From positions 1-54,264 of the forward strand of contig JACPUW010000040.1 of assembly GCA_016192035.1 (NCBI GenBank): 54,264 bases of DNA. Direction: 5' to 3'. The position numbers and the translations under genes were made by a program. Origin of the DNA: Bacteroidota bacterium. GTDB taxonomy: Bacteria; Bacteroidota; Bacteroidia; CAILMK01; JACPUW01. Below are positions 42,287 through 51,240 of the stretch, piece after piece; position 1 is the stretch's first letter; every line of letters begins with the position of its first letter. The notes beneath the pieces are model-generated. The model saw nothing but the letters and a program-made list of their open reading frames with translations, searched no databases and was not told the origin of the DNA.

Positions 42287-45200
42287 GTCGTACCGCCCAT
42301 TCATACCCCTGTTAGTGGCTATTTCCCTTGGGATTATCCCTTCCCTATCATTGGCACAAGGCCCTATTGTGCCGGTAAGCAAGTACCTATTTCCGCCCTA
42401 TGGATACCATGATTTAGACAGTCTATCCATTATACCGGGCTCATTCAAGCTCATTGCCCAGGGCGACACCTTGCCAGATTCATGCTATTTATTGGATTGG
42501 GCCCGGGCTTCCATACAATTTCTTAAGGGGCCAAACACCGATTCCGTGCTTGTAGAGTACTTCCATCTACCGTATAAACCCATGAATACATATCAGTTGC
42601 GCAATACCAGAATAATAACCAATGAAACTGAAATACTATATAGTGAATCCCTTGATACGCGATTAAAAGAAGACAATGCCGCCTACACGGGTTCTGAGCT
42701 GCACAAAGTGGGGAGCATTTCGCGTGGGGTGAATGTGGGCAATAACCAAAATCTAAGTGTAAACTCCAACCTTGACCTGCAGATTTCAGGTAAGCTTACC
42801 GACAATTACACCTTGTCTGCCGCCCTAACCGACCAAAACATTCCCATACAACCAGAGGGTACCACGGCCAATGTGCAGGAATTTGACCAAGTATTTATTC
42901 AGTTGCAGGGCAAAGGCAATACACTGAGCCTGGGCGATTTTTTTGTACAAAACAACCCTGACGATTACTTTTTTAAAACATTCAAGCGCAGCCAGGGCCT
43001 TAGCTTTCAAAAAGATGTGGGCTTGGCCTCGGGCGGGCAACTCAATGTAGGGGGTAGCCTGGGGGTAACTCGGGGAAGGTTTTCGCGAAACACTTTTAAT
43101 GGGCAAGAGGGCAACCAGGGCCCATACAGGTTGGTGGGTGAAGATGGCAGGTTGTTTATAATAATAATAGCAGGTACCGAGCGGGTATTTGTGAACGGGA
43201 AACTACTGGAGAGAGGTGAACAAGGGCACTATACCATAGACTATAACATTGGGGAAATAAGCTTTACCCCCAACCAGTTGATTACCTCCTTTGACCGGAT
43301 AGTGGTTGAATTTCAATATGCCGACAATTCGTTTGAACGGAACCTAGCCCACACATATATTGGCGGAAAAAAAAATGAAACTACTTGGCGTTTAAATTAT
43401 TATACAGAATGGGACAACCAAAACAAACCCTTCTACACCACTTTTACACCTCAAGACATCATTACGCTCTCCCAAGCAGGCGATAATGCCAACCTGGCCT
43501 TCAAGCTCGCCGAAGATTCTACCAATCTAAGCGAAGGCACCATTAGGTATAGAAAAATAGATACTTTGGCCAACGGCATCACATATTCAGATATTTATGT
43601 ACAAACCAACAGTAAAAAAACCGGATTGTACCGGGTGACCTTTTCTCCGGTAGGGCAAGGAAATGGCGACTACAGAGAAAGTCCCTCAAACCTCAACGGC
43701 AAGATATATACGTGGTTTCCTCCTGTCAATGGCATACCGCAAGGAAATTTCGCGCCCATTGTAAAACTCATTGCCCCAAACCGCACCCAGCTACTTTCTG
43801 CTCAATTGGCCACCAACCTTTCCAAACGCGTACAGTTTCGCACCGACTTGGCCTTGTCTTCCTTTGACATGAACACTTTTTCAATACTTGACCAAGCCGA
43901 CAACAAAGGTTTGGCTAGCAAAACCACTGTTGAATATAAAGATAGTGTATTTTCAAACAGGTATTTGCTTGAAATAGGCCTACACAATGAGTTGTCATCC
44001 AAACACTTTATGGGCATAGAACGGTTTAGGAGTGTGGAATTTGACCGGACATGGGCAAGGGAACTGCAGAACGGAGGCCAAATAAGCAACCTTGGAGAAA
44101 TGCTCCTCAATGGCGTAACACTGGGAGTGTCTGGTAATAGGCTATCAATGAAACATGTATCGAACATGCTGCAAGCCGGCAATACGCTCAGGGGCAGCCA
44201 GCACATGCAACAATTTCATGTGAAACTGGGCAAATTCAATGGGAGCATGGCTAGCGATCTTACCAAAACAAGCCAACAAGCCGAGGGTATCAGCCCTTTA
44301 CTCTTGGGTCGCTTTAGCCAACAAACCGTTAGCCTAGGGTTTGACCATGCCGGCTTTGTGGCCCTATCCACTGCCACCATAGAGCAGAACACCTACCGCT
44401 GGCAGGGCAGCGACACCCTGTTGCCCAACAGTTTTGGCCTGGTCCAATATGGCCTTAGCCTGTCACTGGCCGATACCCTAGCCCTGCCCATAAGTATTGG
44501 AATTACCCAGCGTATAAACGAAAGTCCCGTGGGCACCTATCTGAGCCCCCAAAACCGGGGAACCGATGTGACTACTAAACTGCACTTGGGCAAAAGCGCT
44601 AAATTTCAACTAGATATCCATAGCACCTATAGAAAATTGACCTACCTTGATGGGCGCAGCGATTCGGCAAGGGAAAACACCCTGCTCAACCGACTGGAAT
44701 ACCGCCTAAACTGGGCCAAAGGCGCGGTAACATCCAACGCCTATTATCAGATAAGTACGGGTAGGGAGCGGCAATATGAAATAGTGTACCTGTTCATAGG
44801 CAAGGGATTAGGTGAGTACGTATGGTCAGATTTGGACAACAACGGAAAACAAGACTTAGGGGAGTTTAGGCCGCAAGAATATCAAGGCCAAGGAAGTTAT
44901 GCACGTGCCATAGTAAACAGCAACCAATATGTACGGGCATTGGGTACCGAGTACTACCAAGCCATAAACCTACAACCCGCTGCCGCCTGGCACGGCCAGA
45001 AGGGGGTTAAAGGTTTTGCCGCCAAACTATCCAATCAAGCAAGCGGAACAATAAACAACAAAACGGCCCATGATTCGCCTAACTGGCAATCATTCAATCC
45101 ATTCGCACTCAATTTAGAATCCGATAGGCTTATCAGCACCAGCTCTAATCTCCGCAATTCACTATACTTTAATAGAATGCAGACCAACTTTAACCTTGAG

Positions 45201-45782
45201 TACACCTATCTGCAATTTTTAAACAAAACACTCTATGTGTATGGATATGAAGGCCAGAAACGGCAGGAACAACTCCTGCAGGCCCGACTGGCACTGGGAG
45301 CCAGCCTTGCGCTATTTCCTCTTTACACCTTTGGGCGGGTAACCAGCCAGTCGGAGGCTTTTTCCCTAAAGAACTATCAATTTGCCTTTGACGATAGGCG
45401 ATTAAAGCTCCAATGGCAGAGAGATGCCAGCATGAGGTTGGCTGTCAACGCACAATTTTACACTGCACATGAAGGATTGGGAAAGAGTGCATCGGTGGCA
45501 CGCAGCCTTATAGGCCTGGAAGCCGTGTATAGCAAGTCTTTAAAAGGGCTCGTGTCCATGCGGTTTGATTATATACAGGTGGGATTTTTAGGTGAAAAAA
45601 ACACGCCCATTGGGTTTGCCCTGCTCAATGGACTACAACCCGGCACCAACTATACCTGGGGCCTAAGCGCCAATTACCAAGTCTCCGCCCAAGCGCAAAT
45701 AGGCGTTAACTATGAAGGCCGTTATTCTGAAACCAACAACACCCTGCATACCGGCTCGGTAAATGCCCGGTGGCTCTTCTAA
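42285..45782 (+). CDS. Large outer-membrane beta-barrel protein
   Basis: An 1165-residue protein. From TTG 42285 it has a signal peptide (YRPFIPLLVAISLGIIPSLSLAQ); a GTG at 42315 is the only other plausible early start and leaves a poor signal peptide. Residues of about 30-130 form a small periplasmic domain. About 260-350 contain LVGEDGRLFIIIIAGTERVFVNGK and YTIDYNIGEISFTPN, a segment recurring in large Bacteroidota surface and barrel proteins. From about 350 on, alternating aromatic and polar strands run to the end, which is a terminal VNARWLF, a classic barrel C-terminus. No plug or TonB box is evident. Possible roles include export channel or surface scaffold. The NlpC/P60 gene follows 32 bases later. 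Confidence 0.75.
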   Translation: MSYRPFIPLLVAISLGIIPSLSLAQGPIVPVSKYLFPPYGYHDLDSLSIIPGSFKLIAQGDTLPDSCYLLDWARASIQFLKGPNTDSVLVEYFHLPYKPMNTYQLRNTRIITNETEILYSESLDTRLKEDNAAYTGSELHKVGSISRGVNVGNNQNLSVNSNLDLQISGKLTDNYTLSAALTDQNIPIQPEGTTANVQEFDQVFIQLQGKGNTLSLGDFFVQNNPDDYFFKTFKRSQGLSFQKDVGLASGGQLNVGGSLGVTRGRFSRNTFNGQEGNQGPYRLVGEDGRLFIIIIAGTERVFVNGKLLERGEQGHYTIDYNIGEISFTPNQLITSFDRIVVEFQYADNSFERNLAHTYIGGKKNETTWRLNYYTEWDNQNKPFYTTFTPQDIITLSQAGDNANLAFKLAEDSTNLSEGTIRYRKIDTLANGITYSDIYVQTNSKKTGLYRVTFSPVGQGNGDYRESPSNLNGKIYTWFPPVNGIPQGNFAPIVKLIAPNRTQLLSAQLATNLSKRVQFRTDLALSSFDMNTFSILDQADNKGLASKTTVEYKDSVFSNRYLLEIGLHNELSSKHFMGIERFRSVEFDRTWARELQNGGQISNLGEMLLNGVTLGVSGNRLSMKHVSNMLQAGNTLRGSQHMQQFHVKLGKFNGSMASDLTKTSQQAEGISPLLLGRFSQQTVSLGFDHAGFVALSTATIEQNTYRWQGSDTLLPNSFGLVQYGLSLSLADTLALPISIGITQRINESPVGTYLSPQNRGTDVTTKLHLGKSAKFQLDIHSTYRKLTYLDGRSDSARENTLLNRLEYRLNWAKGAVTSNAYYQISTGRERQYEIVYLFIGKGLGEYVWSDLDNNGKQDLGEFRPQEYQGQGSYARAIVNSNQYVRALGTEYYQAINLQPAAAWHGQKGVKGFAAKLSNQASGTINNKTAHDSPNWQSFNPFALNLESDRLISTSSNLRNSLYFNRMQTNFNLEYTYLQFLNKTLYVYGYEGQKRQEQLLQARLALGASLALFPLYTFGRVTSQSEAFSLKNYQFAFDDRRLKLQWQRDASMRLAVNAQFYTAHEGLGKSASVARSLIGLEAVYSKSLKGLVSMRFDYIQVGFLGEKNTPIGFALLNGLQPGTNYTWGLSANYQVSAQAQIGVNYEGRYSETNNTLHTGSVNARWLF

Positions 45783-45814
45783 TTTCGCTGGCAGAAAAAT
45801 CCAATTCCATACAG

Positions 45815-46306
45815 ATGAAGGCGCTATTAGCCATTTCCTTGCTAGTGATGAACCCTGCCTGGCTTGGAGCTGAAGAACAGTACCTCACCAAGGTGAGGAC
45901 CTATGAACTGCTGGTAGCTGAGGCCATGAAACACCTAGGAACCAAATATAGGCTAGGAGGTTGTGCCCCAGGTGGTTTTGATTGCTCTGGTTTTGTGTCA
46001 TTTTTGTTTGGCAAATTCGGTGTGGAGCTCCCCCGCATTTCGCACGAACAGGCCGGCGAAGGCAAAAGGGTGGGCTTGAGAAAAGTTAAAAAAGGTGATC
46101 TTCTGTTCTTTAGGGGCAGCAATATAAAAGATAGGACCATTGGGCATGTGGGTATAGTAGTGAGCGACAAAGGAGAACCCGTGAGATTTATTCATGCCAG
46201 CACATCAAAAGGGGTGGTTATTTCCGAACTCTCAACGGCTTATTACAAGGACCGGTTTAGAAAAGCGCGTTGCTTTAGGGAACTGAAACGAAAAGTCAAA
46301 ATATAA
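45815..46306 (+). CDS. NlpC/P60 (C40) peptidoglycan endopeptidase
   Basis: A 163-residue protein from the ATG at 45815, with a signal peptide (MKALLAISLLVMNPAWLGA). The C40 catalytic residues are visible: Cys57 in GGFDCSGFV, His111 in TIGHVGIVV and His127 in RFIHAST. Such enzymes cut the gamma-D-Glu-diaminopimelate bond in murein stem peptides. The protein is only signal plus catalytic domain, with no SH3 or LysM partner. A longer frame from 45770 overlaps the barrel gene and would spoil the signal peptide. The moeA gene starts two bases after the stop. Confidence 0.92.
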   Translation: MKALLAISLLVMNPAWLGAEEQYLTKVRTYELLVAEAMKHLGTKYRLGGCAPGGFDCSGFVSFLFGKFGVELPRISHEQAGEGKRVGLRKVKKGDLLFFRGSNIKDRTIGHVGIVVSDKGEPVRFIHASTSKGVVISELSTAYYKDRFRKARCFRELKRKVKI

Positions 46307-46308
46307 CC

Positions 46309-47493
46309 ATGTCATTAATCCGTGTACCTGAGGCCGAATTACTTATTGCACAGCATCTTCCTGACTGGGGAAACGAAAAGGTACTGCTTGCTGACACCAT
46401 GGGGCGGATACTGGCACAAGATATAGTTGCCGACAGGCCACAGCCACCTTTTCATAGGGTGGCCATGGATGGTTTTGCCGTTTCGCACCAACACATGGGC
46501 CAAATCCTACCTATACAAGCGCAACAATTGGCTGGCCAACCGCCACTGACCCTTCTGGAGGGCCATGCCATAGAAATCATGACCGGTGCTTCACTGCCTC
46601 TCTACGCCGACTGTGTAGTGCCCTACGAACGCTGTACCAGGGTAGAAGGCCCTGAAAAGGAGCACGTACAACTACCTACAACCGATATAGTGCCCGGTAT
46701 GAACGTGCATGGCCTGGGTGCCGACGCCAGCCAAGGCGGGGTGGTGCTCACGAAGGGTACGGCCATAGATGGGGCCAAACTGGCGGTGCTTGCCAGTGTG
46801 GGAACCCAGTATGCCCTTGTTAAAAAATTGCCCCGGGCAATTTGTATTTCTACTGGTAATGAACTGGTTAGTCCAGATTCAACACCGCTGCCCCATCAAA
46901 TCCGCGCATCTAACACCTATATGCTACAAGGCTATCTGCGGCAGAAAGGCATCAAAGCCCAGGTGGAGCACTTGCCCGATTCAATGGCCATACTGGAGCA
47001 AGGCATTGAAAAAGCCATTGACAATCATGACATAGTCATACTAAGTGGTGGTGTTTCCAAGGGTAAGGTTGATTTCGTGCCCTCCGTGTTGCAAAAACTG
47101 GGGGTTAGGCAGGTCTTTCACTCCATAGCACAGCGACCAGGCAAACCCATGTGGTTTGGCGCGAAGGGCAGAACCCTGGTGTTTGGGCTCCCTGGAAATC
47201 CCGTATCATCCCTACACTGCTACCTGCGCTATATACAGCCCATATTGCCCGTGGCCCGCCCACCCATATTGCGCTTGGAGCTGGGCCAATCGATACAAGT
47301 GAAAGCAAACCTCACACTTTTTGCCCCGGTGGTAGTTACAGAAGTGGGATATAAATCCCTGCTTTTTGCGCATGCCACCAATGGATCAGGCGACTTTGTT
47401 CAAACTGCGCAATGTCATGGTTTTGTAGAACTTCCCCAAGGCGAAGGCCCATTCATGCCCGGCAACTCATACCGCTTTTATCCCATAGGGTAA
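46309..47493 (+). CDS. moeA: Molybdopterin molybdotransferase MoeA
   Basis: MoeA inserts molybdate into adenylated molybdopterin. The 394-residue protein has all expected pieces: an opening with VPEAELLIAQHL, HRVAMDGFAVS, EIMTGASLPLYADCVVPYE, then ISTGNELVSPD, VILSGGVSKGKVDFVPSVL, the MoCF_biosynth motif FGLPGNPVSSLHCYL and a C-terminal beta domain. No other cofactor synthesis gene lies in the window, although a MOSC protein is present at 1527. It follows the NlpC gene by two bases, probably as operon neighbours without a functional link. Confidence 0.95.
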   Translation: MSLIRVPEAELLIAQHLPDWGNEKVLLADTMGRILAQDIVADRPQPPFHRVAMDGFAVSHQHMGQILPIQAQQLAGQPPLTLLEGHAIEIMTGASLPLYADCVVPYERCTRVEGPEKEHVQLPTTDIVPGMNVHGLGADASQGGVVLTKGTAIDGAKLAVLASVGTQYALVKKLPRAICISTGNELVSPDSTPLPHQIRASNTYMLQGYLRQKGIKAQVEHLPDSMAILEQGIEKAIDNHDIVILSGGVSKGKVDFVPSVLQKLGVRQVFHSIAQRPGKPMWFGAKGRTLVFGLPGNPVSSLHCYLRYIQPILPVARPPILRLELGQSIQVKANLTLFAPVVVTEVGYKSLLFAHATNGSGDFVQTAQCHGFVELPQGEGPFMPGNSYRFYPIG

Positions 47494-47546
47494 GCCCGCT
47501 TGGTCAATAATCTTCCTAGTGGCCCTGTACTAGGAATTGTGGGGAA

Positions 47547-47554
47547 TAGATTTG
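47547..47554 (+). promoter_or_regulatory. -7 promoter element of the epimerase/dehydrogenase gene
   Basis: TAGATTTG matches TAnnTTTG and lies 17 bases before the ATG at 47572. It favours that start over an in-frame codon at 47500. Confidence 0.45.
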
Positions 47555-47571
47555 CGCCAATTTTTCAAAAC

Positions 47572-48519
47572 ATGAATAAGAAATCTTTGGTAATAGGGGC
47601 TGGAGGACAGGTAGGCAGCGAATTGGTGGATGAATTGAGGCGCCTTTATGGTGGCAGTCAGGTAGTAGCATCCGACATTAAGCCATCCACCAACAAGGAG
47701 TTGGCAGAATCGGGGCCTTTTGAGGTGCTTGACGTGCTAGACCGCGACTCCCTGCTACGAATAGTGAAAAAACACCACGTGGGCACGGTATATAACCTGG
47801 CCGCCTTGCTTTCGGCCACGGCTGAAAAAAATCCAGAATTTGGCTGGAAACTGAATATGGAAGGCCATTTCAATGTGCTGGACTTGGCGCGTGAAGGACA
47901 CATTTCCCGTATTTTCTGGCCCAGCTCCATAGCGGTGTTTGGGCCTGGCACCCCAAAAGTGGGCACACCGCAAGACTGCGTGATGGATCCCAGCACTGTG
48001 TATGGCATAAGCAAGCTGGCGGGCGAGCGATGGAGTGCCTATTACCACCAACGGTGGGGGGTGGATGTGCGCAGCGTGCGCTATCCAGGCCTCATAAGCT
48101 ATAAAACCCTGCCCGGCGGAGGCACCACCGACTACGCGGTAGATATTTTCTATAAGGCCATAAGCCAGCGCAAATACACCTGCTTTTTAAAGGCCGATAC
48201 CAATCTGCCCATGCTCTATATGCCCGACGCCATTAAGGCCACCATAGACATCACGGAAGCCCCATCTCAAGACATAAAGATTAGGTCGAGCTACAACCTG
48301 GCGGGTTTTTCATTTACCCCGAATGAATTGGCCCAACTCATAGCAAAGCGCGTATCGGGTTTTGAAATAAGCTACGATATAGATTTTAGGCAACAAATAG
48401 CCGAAAGTTGGCCAGGATCCATAGACGACAGTGAAGCCAGAAAGCACTGGGGATGGAACAATTCTTACTCCATAAACGATATGGTGGACGACATGCTCAC
48501 CAATCTAAGCAAGCAGTAG
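47572..48519 (+). CDS. NAD-dependent epimerase/dehydratase, L-threonine 3-dehydrogenase-like
   Basis: A 315-residue short-chain dehydrogenase. It has the NAD-binding GAGGQVGSELVDEL near the N-terminus, VYNLAALLSATAEKNP, WPSSIAVFGPGTP and the catalytic TVYGISKLAGE (YxxxK). The run SVRYPGLISYKTLPGGGTTDY is characteristic of the epimerase-like threonine dehydrogenases that oxidise threonine to 2-amino-3-ketobutyrate, which gives glycine with a CoA-dependent lyase. No kbl lyase gene is adjacent, so the substrate call is probable, not certain. bshA follows by seven bases. Confidence 0.88.
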   Translation: MNKKSLVIGAGGQVGSELVDELRRLYGGSQVVASDIKPSTNKELAESGPFEVLDVLDRDSLLRIVKKHHVGTVYNLAALLSATAEKNPEFGWKLNMEGHFNVLDLAREGHISRIFWPSSIAVFGPGTPKVGTPQDCVMDPSTVYGISKLAGERWSAYYHQRWGVDVRSVRYPGLISYKTLPGGGTTDYAVDIFYKAISQRKYTCFLKADTNLPMLYMPDAIKATIDITEAPSQDIKIRSSYNLAGFSFTPNELAQLIAKRVSGFEISYDIDFRQQIAESWPGSIDDSEARKHWGWNNSYSINDMVDDMLTNLSKQ

Positions 48520-48526
48520 AAATCAT

Positions 48527-49675
48527 ATGGACAAAAAACTCAGCATAGGCATAGTTTGCTATCCCACATTTGGTGGTAGCGGCGTGGTAGCCACCGAATT
48601 GGGAATGGCCCTGGCTGCCAAGGGGCACAATATCCACTTTATCAGCTACCGCCACCCAGAGCGCTTGTCGGGCCAGTTTCAGGCCAACATTTCCGTGCAC
48701 GAAGTGAGGCCCCAGCACTATCCCTTGTTTGAATTTCCACCCTATGAACTAACCCTTATAGGCAAAATACTGGAGGTGGCCCGGTTTGAAAAACTTGATG
48801 TGCTCCACGTGCATTATGCCATACCACACGCTTTTTCGGGTTACAATGCCCGGCAAATCCTGGCTTCGGAGGGCATTTCACTCCCGGTTATCACCACGCT
48901 CCACGGCACCGATGTTACCCTTGTGGGCAAAGACCGTTCGGTGGCCCCGGTAGTGAAATACAGCATGGAACAATCGGATTACCTCACGGCAGTATCTCAT
49001 TTCCTGAAAGAAGAAACCTATAGCTACTTCAACATTTCCAAAGAGATACATGTCATTCACAACTTTATTGACTTTGGGAAATTTTCAAAAAAGGAATTTG
49101 GGCATTTCAAAACTTCTATTGCGCCCAACGGGGAAAAACTCTTGGTGCATGTGTCCAATTTTAGAAAAGTAAAGCGGGTACAAGATGTGATCCGTTCATT
49201 TGAAATAGTCAGCAAGGCCCTGCCTTCCAAACTCCTGCTAGTAGGCGATGGGCCAGAACGCTCTAAAATGGAATCCCTTTGCCGGGAATTGAAACTGTGT
49301 GATCAAATTAGGTTTATAGGCAAACTCTCGGCAGTAGAAGACATACTCAGCATATCTGATTTGTTCTTGTTGCCCAGTGAAACAGAAAGTTTTGGCTTGG
49401 CTGCCTTAGAAGCAATGGCTTGCGAATGCCCTGTAATAAGCACGAACATAGGCGGTTTGCCAGAAATAAATATACATGGAGTAACTGGATACCTCACCGA
49501 CGTAGGTGACGTGGAAGCCATGGCCAAACACGCAATTGACCTACTTAAGAATCCGGTACTGCACGCAGAATTTAGAAAGAACGCCTATGGCCGTGCACAG
49601 GAATTTAGCCTTGACAAAATTCTGCCATTCTATGAAGCACTGTATATAAAGGCGGTACAGGAGGTGGCGGTTTAG
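48527..49675 (+). CDS. bshA: Bacillithiol synthesis glycosyltransferase BshA
   Basis: BshA joins UDP-GlcNAc to L-malate, the first step to bacillithiol, the main low-molecular-weight thiol in many Firmicutes and Bacteroidota. The 382-residue GT4 enzyme shows SIGIVCYPTFGGSGVVATEL at the start, HVHYAIPHAFSGYNARQIL, TTLHGTDVTLVG, VHVSNFRKVKRVQDVIRSF and the donor-site PSETESFGLAALEAMACECP with the EX7E glutamates. bshB and bshC are not in the window. Its stop codon overlaps, tail to tail, the stop of the minus-strand Ig-like protein gene. Confidence 0.94.
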   Translation: MDKKLSIGIVCYPTFGGSGVVATELGMALAAKGHNIHFISYRHPERLSGQFQANISVHEVRPQHYPLFEFPPYELTLIGKILEVARFEKLDVLHVHYAIPHAFSGYNARQILASEGISLPVITTLHGTDVTLVGKDRSVAPVVKYSMEQSDYLTAVSHFLKEETYSYFNISKEIHVIHNFIDFGKFSKKEFGHFKTSIAPNGEKLLVHVSNFRKVKRVQDVIRSFEIVSKALPSKLLLVGDGPERSKMESLCRELKLCDQIRFIGKLSAVEDILSISDLFLLPSETESFGLAALEAMACECPVISTNIGGLPEINIHGVTGYLTDVGDVEAMAKHAIDLLKNPVLHAEFRKNAYGRAQEFSLDKILPFYEALYIKAVQEVAV

Positions 49676-51240
49676 TCAAGCACCAATTGGTTTCCCTGCT
49701 GTTCCCAGCCTGCCATCACCTGATAAGGCCCAAATTTGTATCGTTGCTCTGGTTGAACCAAAGCAACAAAATCAGCTGGATCCCATATGCCATTTCCGTT
49801 GTCGTCCACGTATAGTTCAAGGCTGTACTCCCCTTCTGGCAATTTGTTGAAACCAAAGGTGTTTTGTTTCACCAGGTATTTTCTCCGTACCACAGTGCCG
49901 GTTTTATCCTTTAAGGCCACACCCAGGTTTATATCCCCCACAGGGTAAACCACTTGAAATGAAATGCCCTGTAGCGGGTTTATCGTTGGTGCAACAATGG
50001 CACCTGTGGCATAGGCTCCCAGGGCAACACCGTCGGCAAAAACACCTGCCGAGTCAAGCATTACAACCACTTCTTTTCCAATAATATGAGTGGGCGGATA
50101 GACCATGACTGTATTTCTAATGGTGAGCACTACAGAGTCTGGCATTATAGTATCCGCTCCGGCCAGGAGTTTTATTGCAGATAGAACTAAGGAATCCAAA
50201 TGGCTGCCTTCCTTGGCCTTAAGCACAATGGCCCCATTCTGTTTGGTTTCTGCCAGCAGAGGCGTGGCAACCTGGGTAGCGGTGGCCCCCCTTGCGGCCG
50301 GTGAGGAAAATTTAATGGTATCAGGTAAAAATCCAGGTACCTGAAGAACCAAGTATTGGCCATGAGGTTTATGCTTAATATACAGCGTATCACGTGTGTC
50401 ATTCATCACTACTTGTAGGTTCTTGCCGGTGGCAGTATAGGCCGTGGGCTTGGGTATGGGTTTACTGGCAGCTACCACTACATATGGCCTGCCCTGCCTG
50501 GTCACGGTGTAGGTGGGTATGATGCCGCTATGGGCACTCAACTCCAAGCTCAGTGAATCTATATTACCCGCAATGGATACATTATCAGAAAGAAAGCCCA
50601 TTCTTTCGGAAAGCTGTAGTTTAAAATCTCGGTTAATATCTTCATATGCCACAACAAAATATCTCCCATGTTTAACATAATGTAGGGCGAAATTTCCTTC
50701 TTTGTCGGCATGGCATACATAATAGGGCTTGGCCGAATCCACCAGGTTATTTCTGTTTTTATAGAGGCCCACCACCACCTTATTCTCGCCCAAATCAGCA
50801 CCTGACAGGTCAATTTTTCCCGAAAGGGATGCGGTATCAATATCACTTCCCGTAGAAAAAACATAGGTGAATCCACTCAATGGGTTCCGCTCATTTAGAT
50901 CAACAATGGAATTGGCAAATGAAATGGAATAGGTAGTGGAATCCTGGAGAGCCTGTGGATCCAATTCCACCACCAGGTTCCTACCGTTGGCGGAGTACTT
51001 GGGCGCAACATTCATGGAGGGCGAAATCATGATATCCATGGTTTGGTCCAATTGGATAAACTCATTGAACAGAAAGGAAATTTTGGCCGGGCGAACCCCG
51101 GTAGTCATGGATGGTGGATTGGCTTGCAGCATTACCGGCGCTTGGGTATCCTTGCTCCCTCCTGTGAGCGCCACCTTATTGGCGCAGGCAACGGATAACC
51201 AACACAAAAGACTGACTAATAAAAACTTATATAGATCCAT
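49672..51240 (-). CDS. Ig-like domain lipoprotein
   Basis: A 522-residue protein with a lipoprotein signal (FLLVSLLCWLSVACANK, Cys in the lipobox). It continues with GGSKDTQAPVMLQANPPSM and an SbsA/Big_5 Ig-like domain: ISFLFNEFIQLDQTM, NLVVELDPQALQDSTTYSI and FANSIVDLNERNPLSGF. Further beta-rich regions follow, one with a carboxypeptidase-regulatory feel (GNFALHYVKHGRYFVVAYED) and a C-terminal piece (LPEGEYSLELYVDDNGNGIWDP). From memory, lipoproteins of this type are widespread in Bacteroidota and uncharacterised. It begins on the base after the mnmG stop, so the two are co-transcribed, though no functional tie is known. Confidence 0.85.
   Translation of the reverse strand: MDLYKFLLVSLLCWLSVACANKVALTGGSKDTQAPVMLQANPPSMTTGVRPAKISFLFNEFIQLDQTMDIMISPSMNVAPKYSANGRNLVVELDPQALQDSTTYSISFANSIVDLNERNPLSGFTYVFSTGSDIDTASLSGKIDLSGADLGENKVVVGLYKNRNNLVDSAKPYYVCHADKEGNFALHYVKHGRYFVVAYEDINRDFKLQLSERMGFLSDNVSIAGNIDSLSLELSAHSGIIPTYTVTRQGRPYVVVAASKPIPKPTAYTATGKNLQVVMNDTRDTLYIKHKPHGQYLVLQVPGFLPDTIKFSSPAARGATATQVATPLLAETKQNGAIVLKAKEGSHLDSLVLSAIKLLAGADTIMPDSVVLTIRNTVMVYPPTHIIGKEVVVMLDSAGVFADGVALGAYATGAIVAPTINPLQGISFQVVYPVGDINLGVALKDKTGTVVRRKYLVKQNTFGFNKLPEGEYSLELYVDDNGNGIWDPADFVALVQPEQRYKFGPYQVMAGWEQQGNQLVLD

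Noticed and set aside
47500-47571. Longer N-terminus of the threonine dehydrogenase-like protein
   Set aside because: The extra 24 residues would cover the TAGATTTG element, and the Rossmann fold begins directly after the ATG at 47572.
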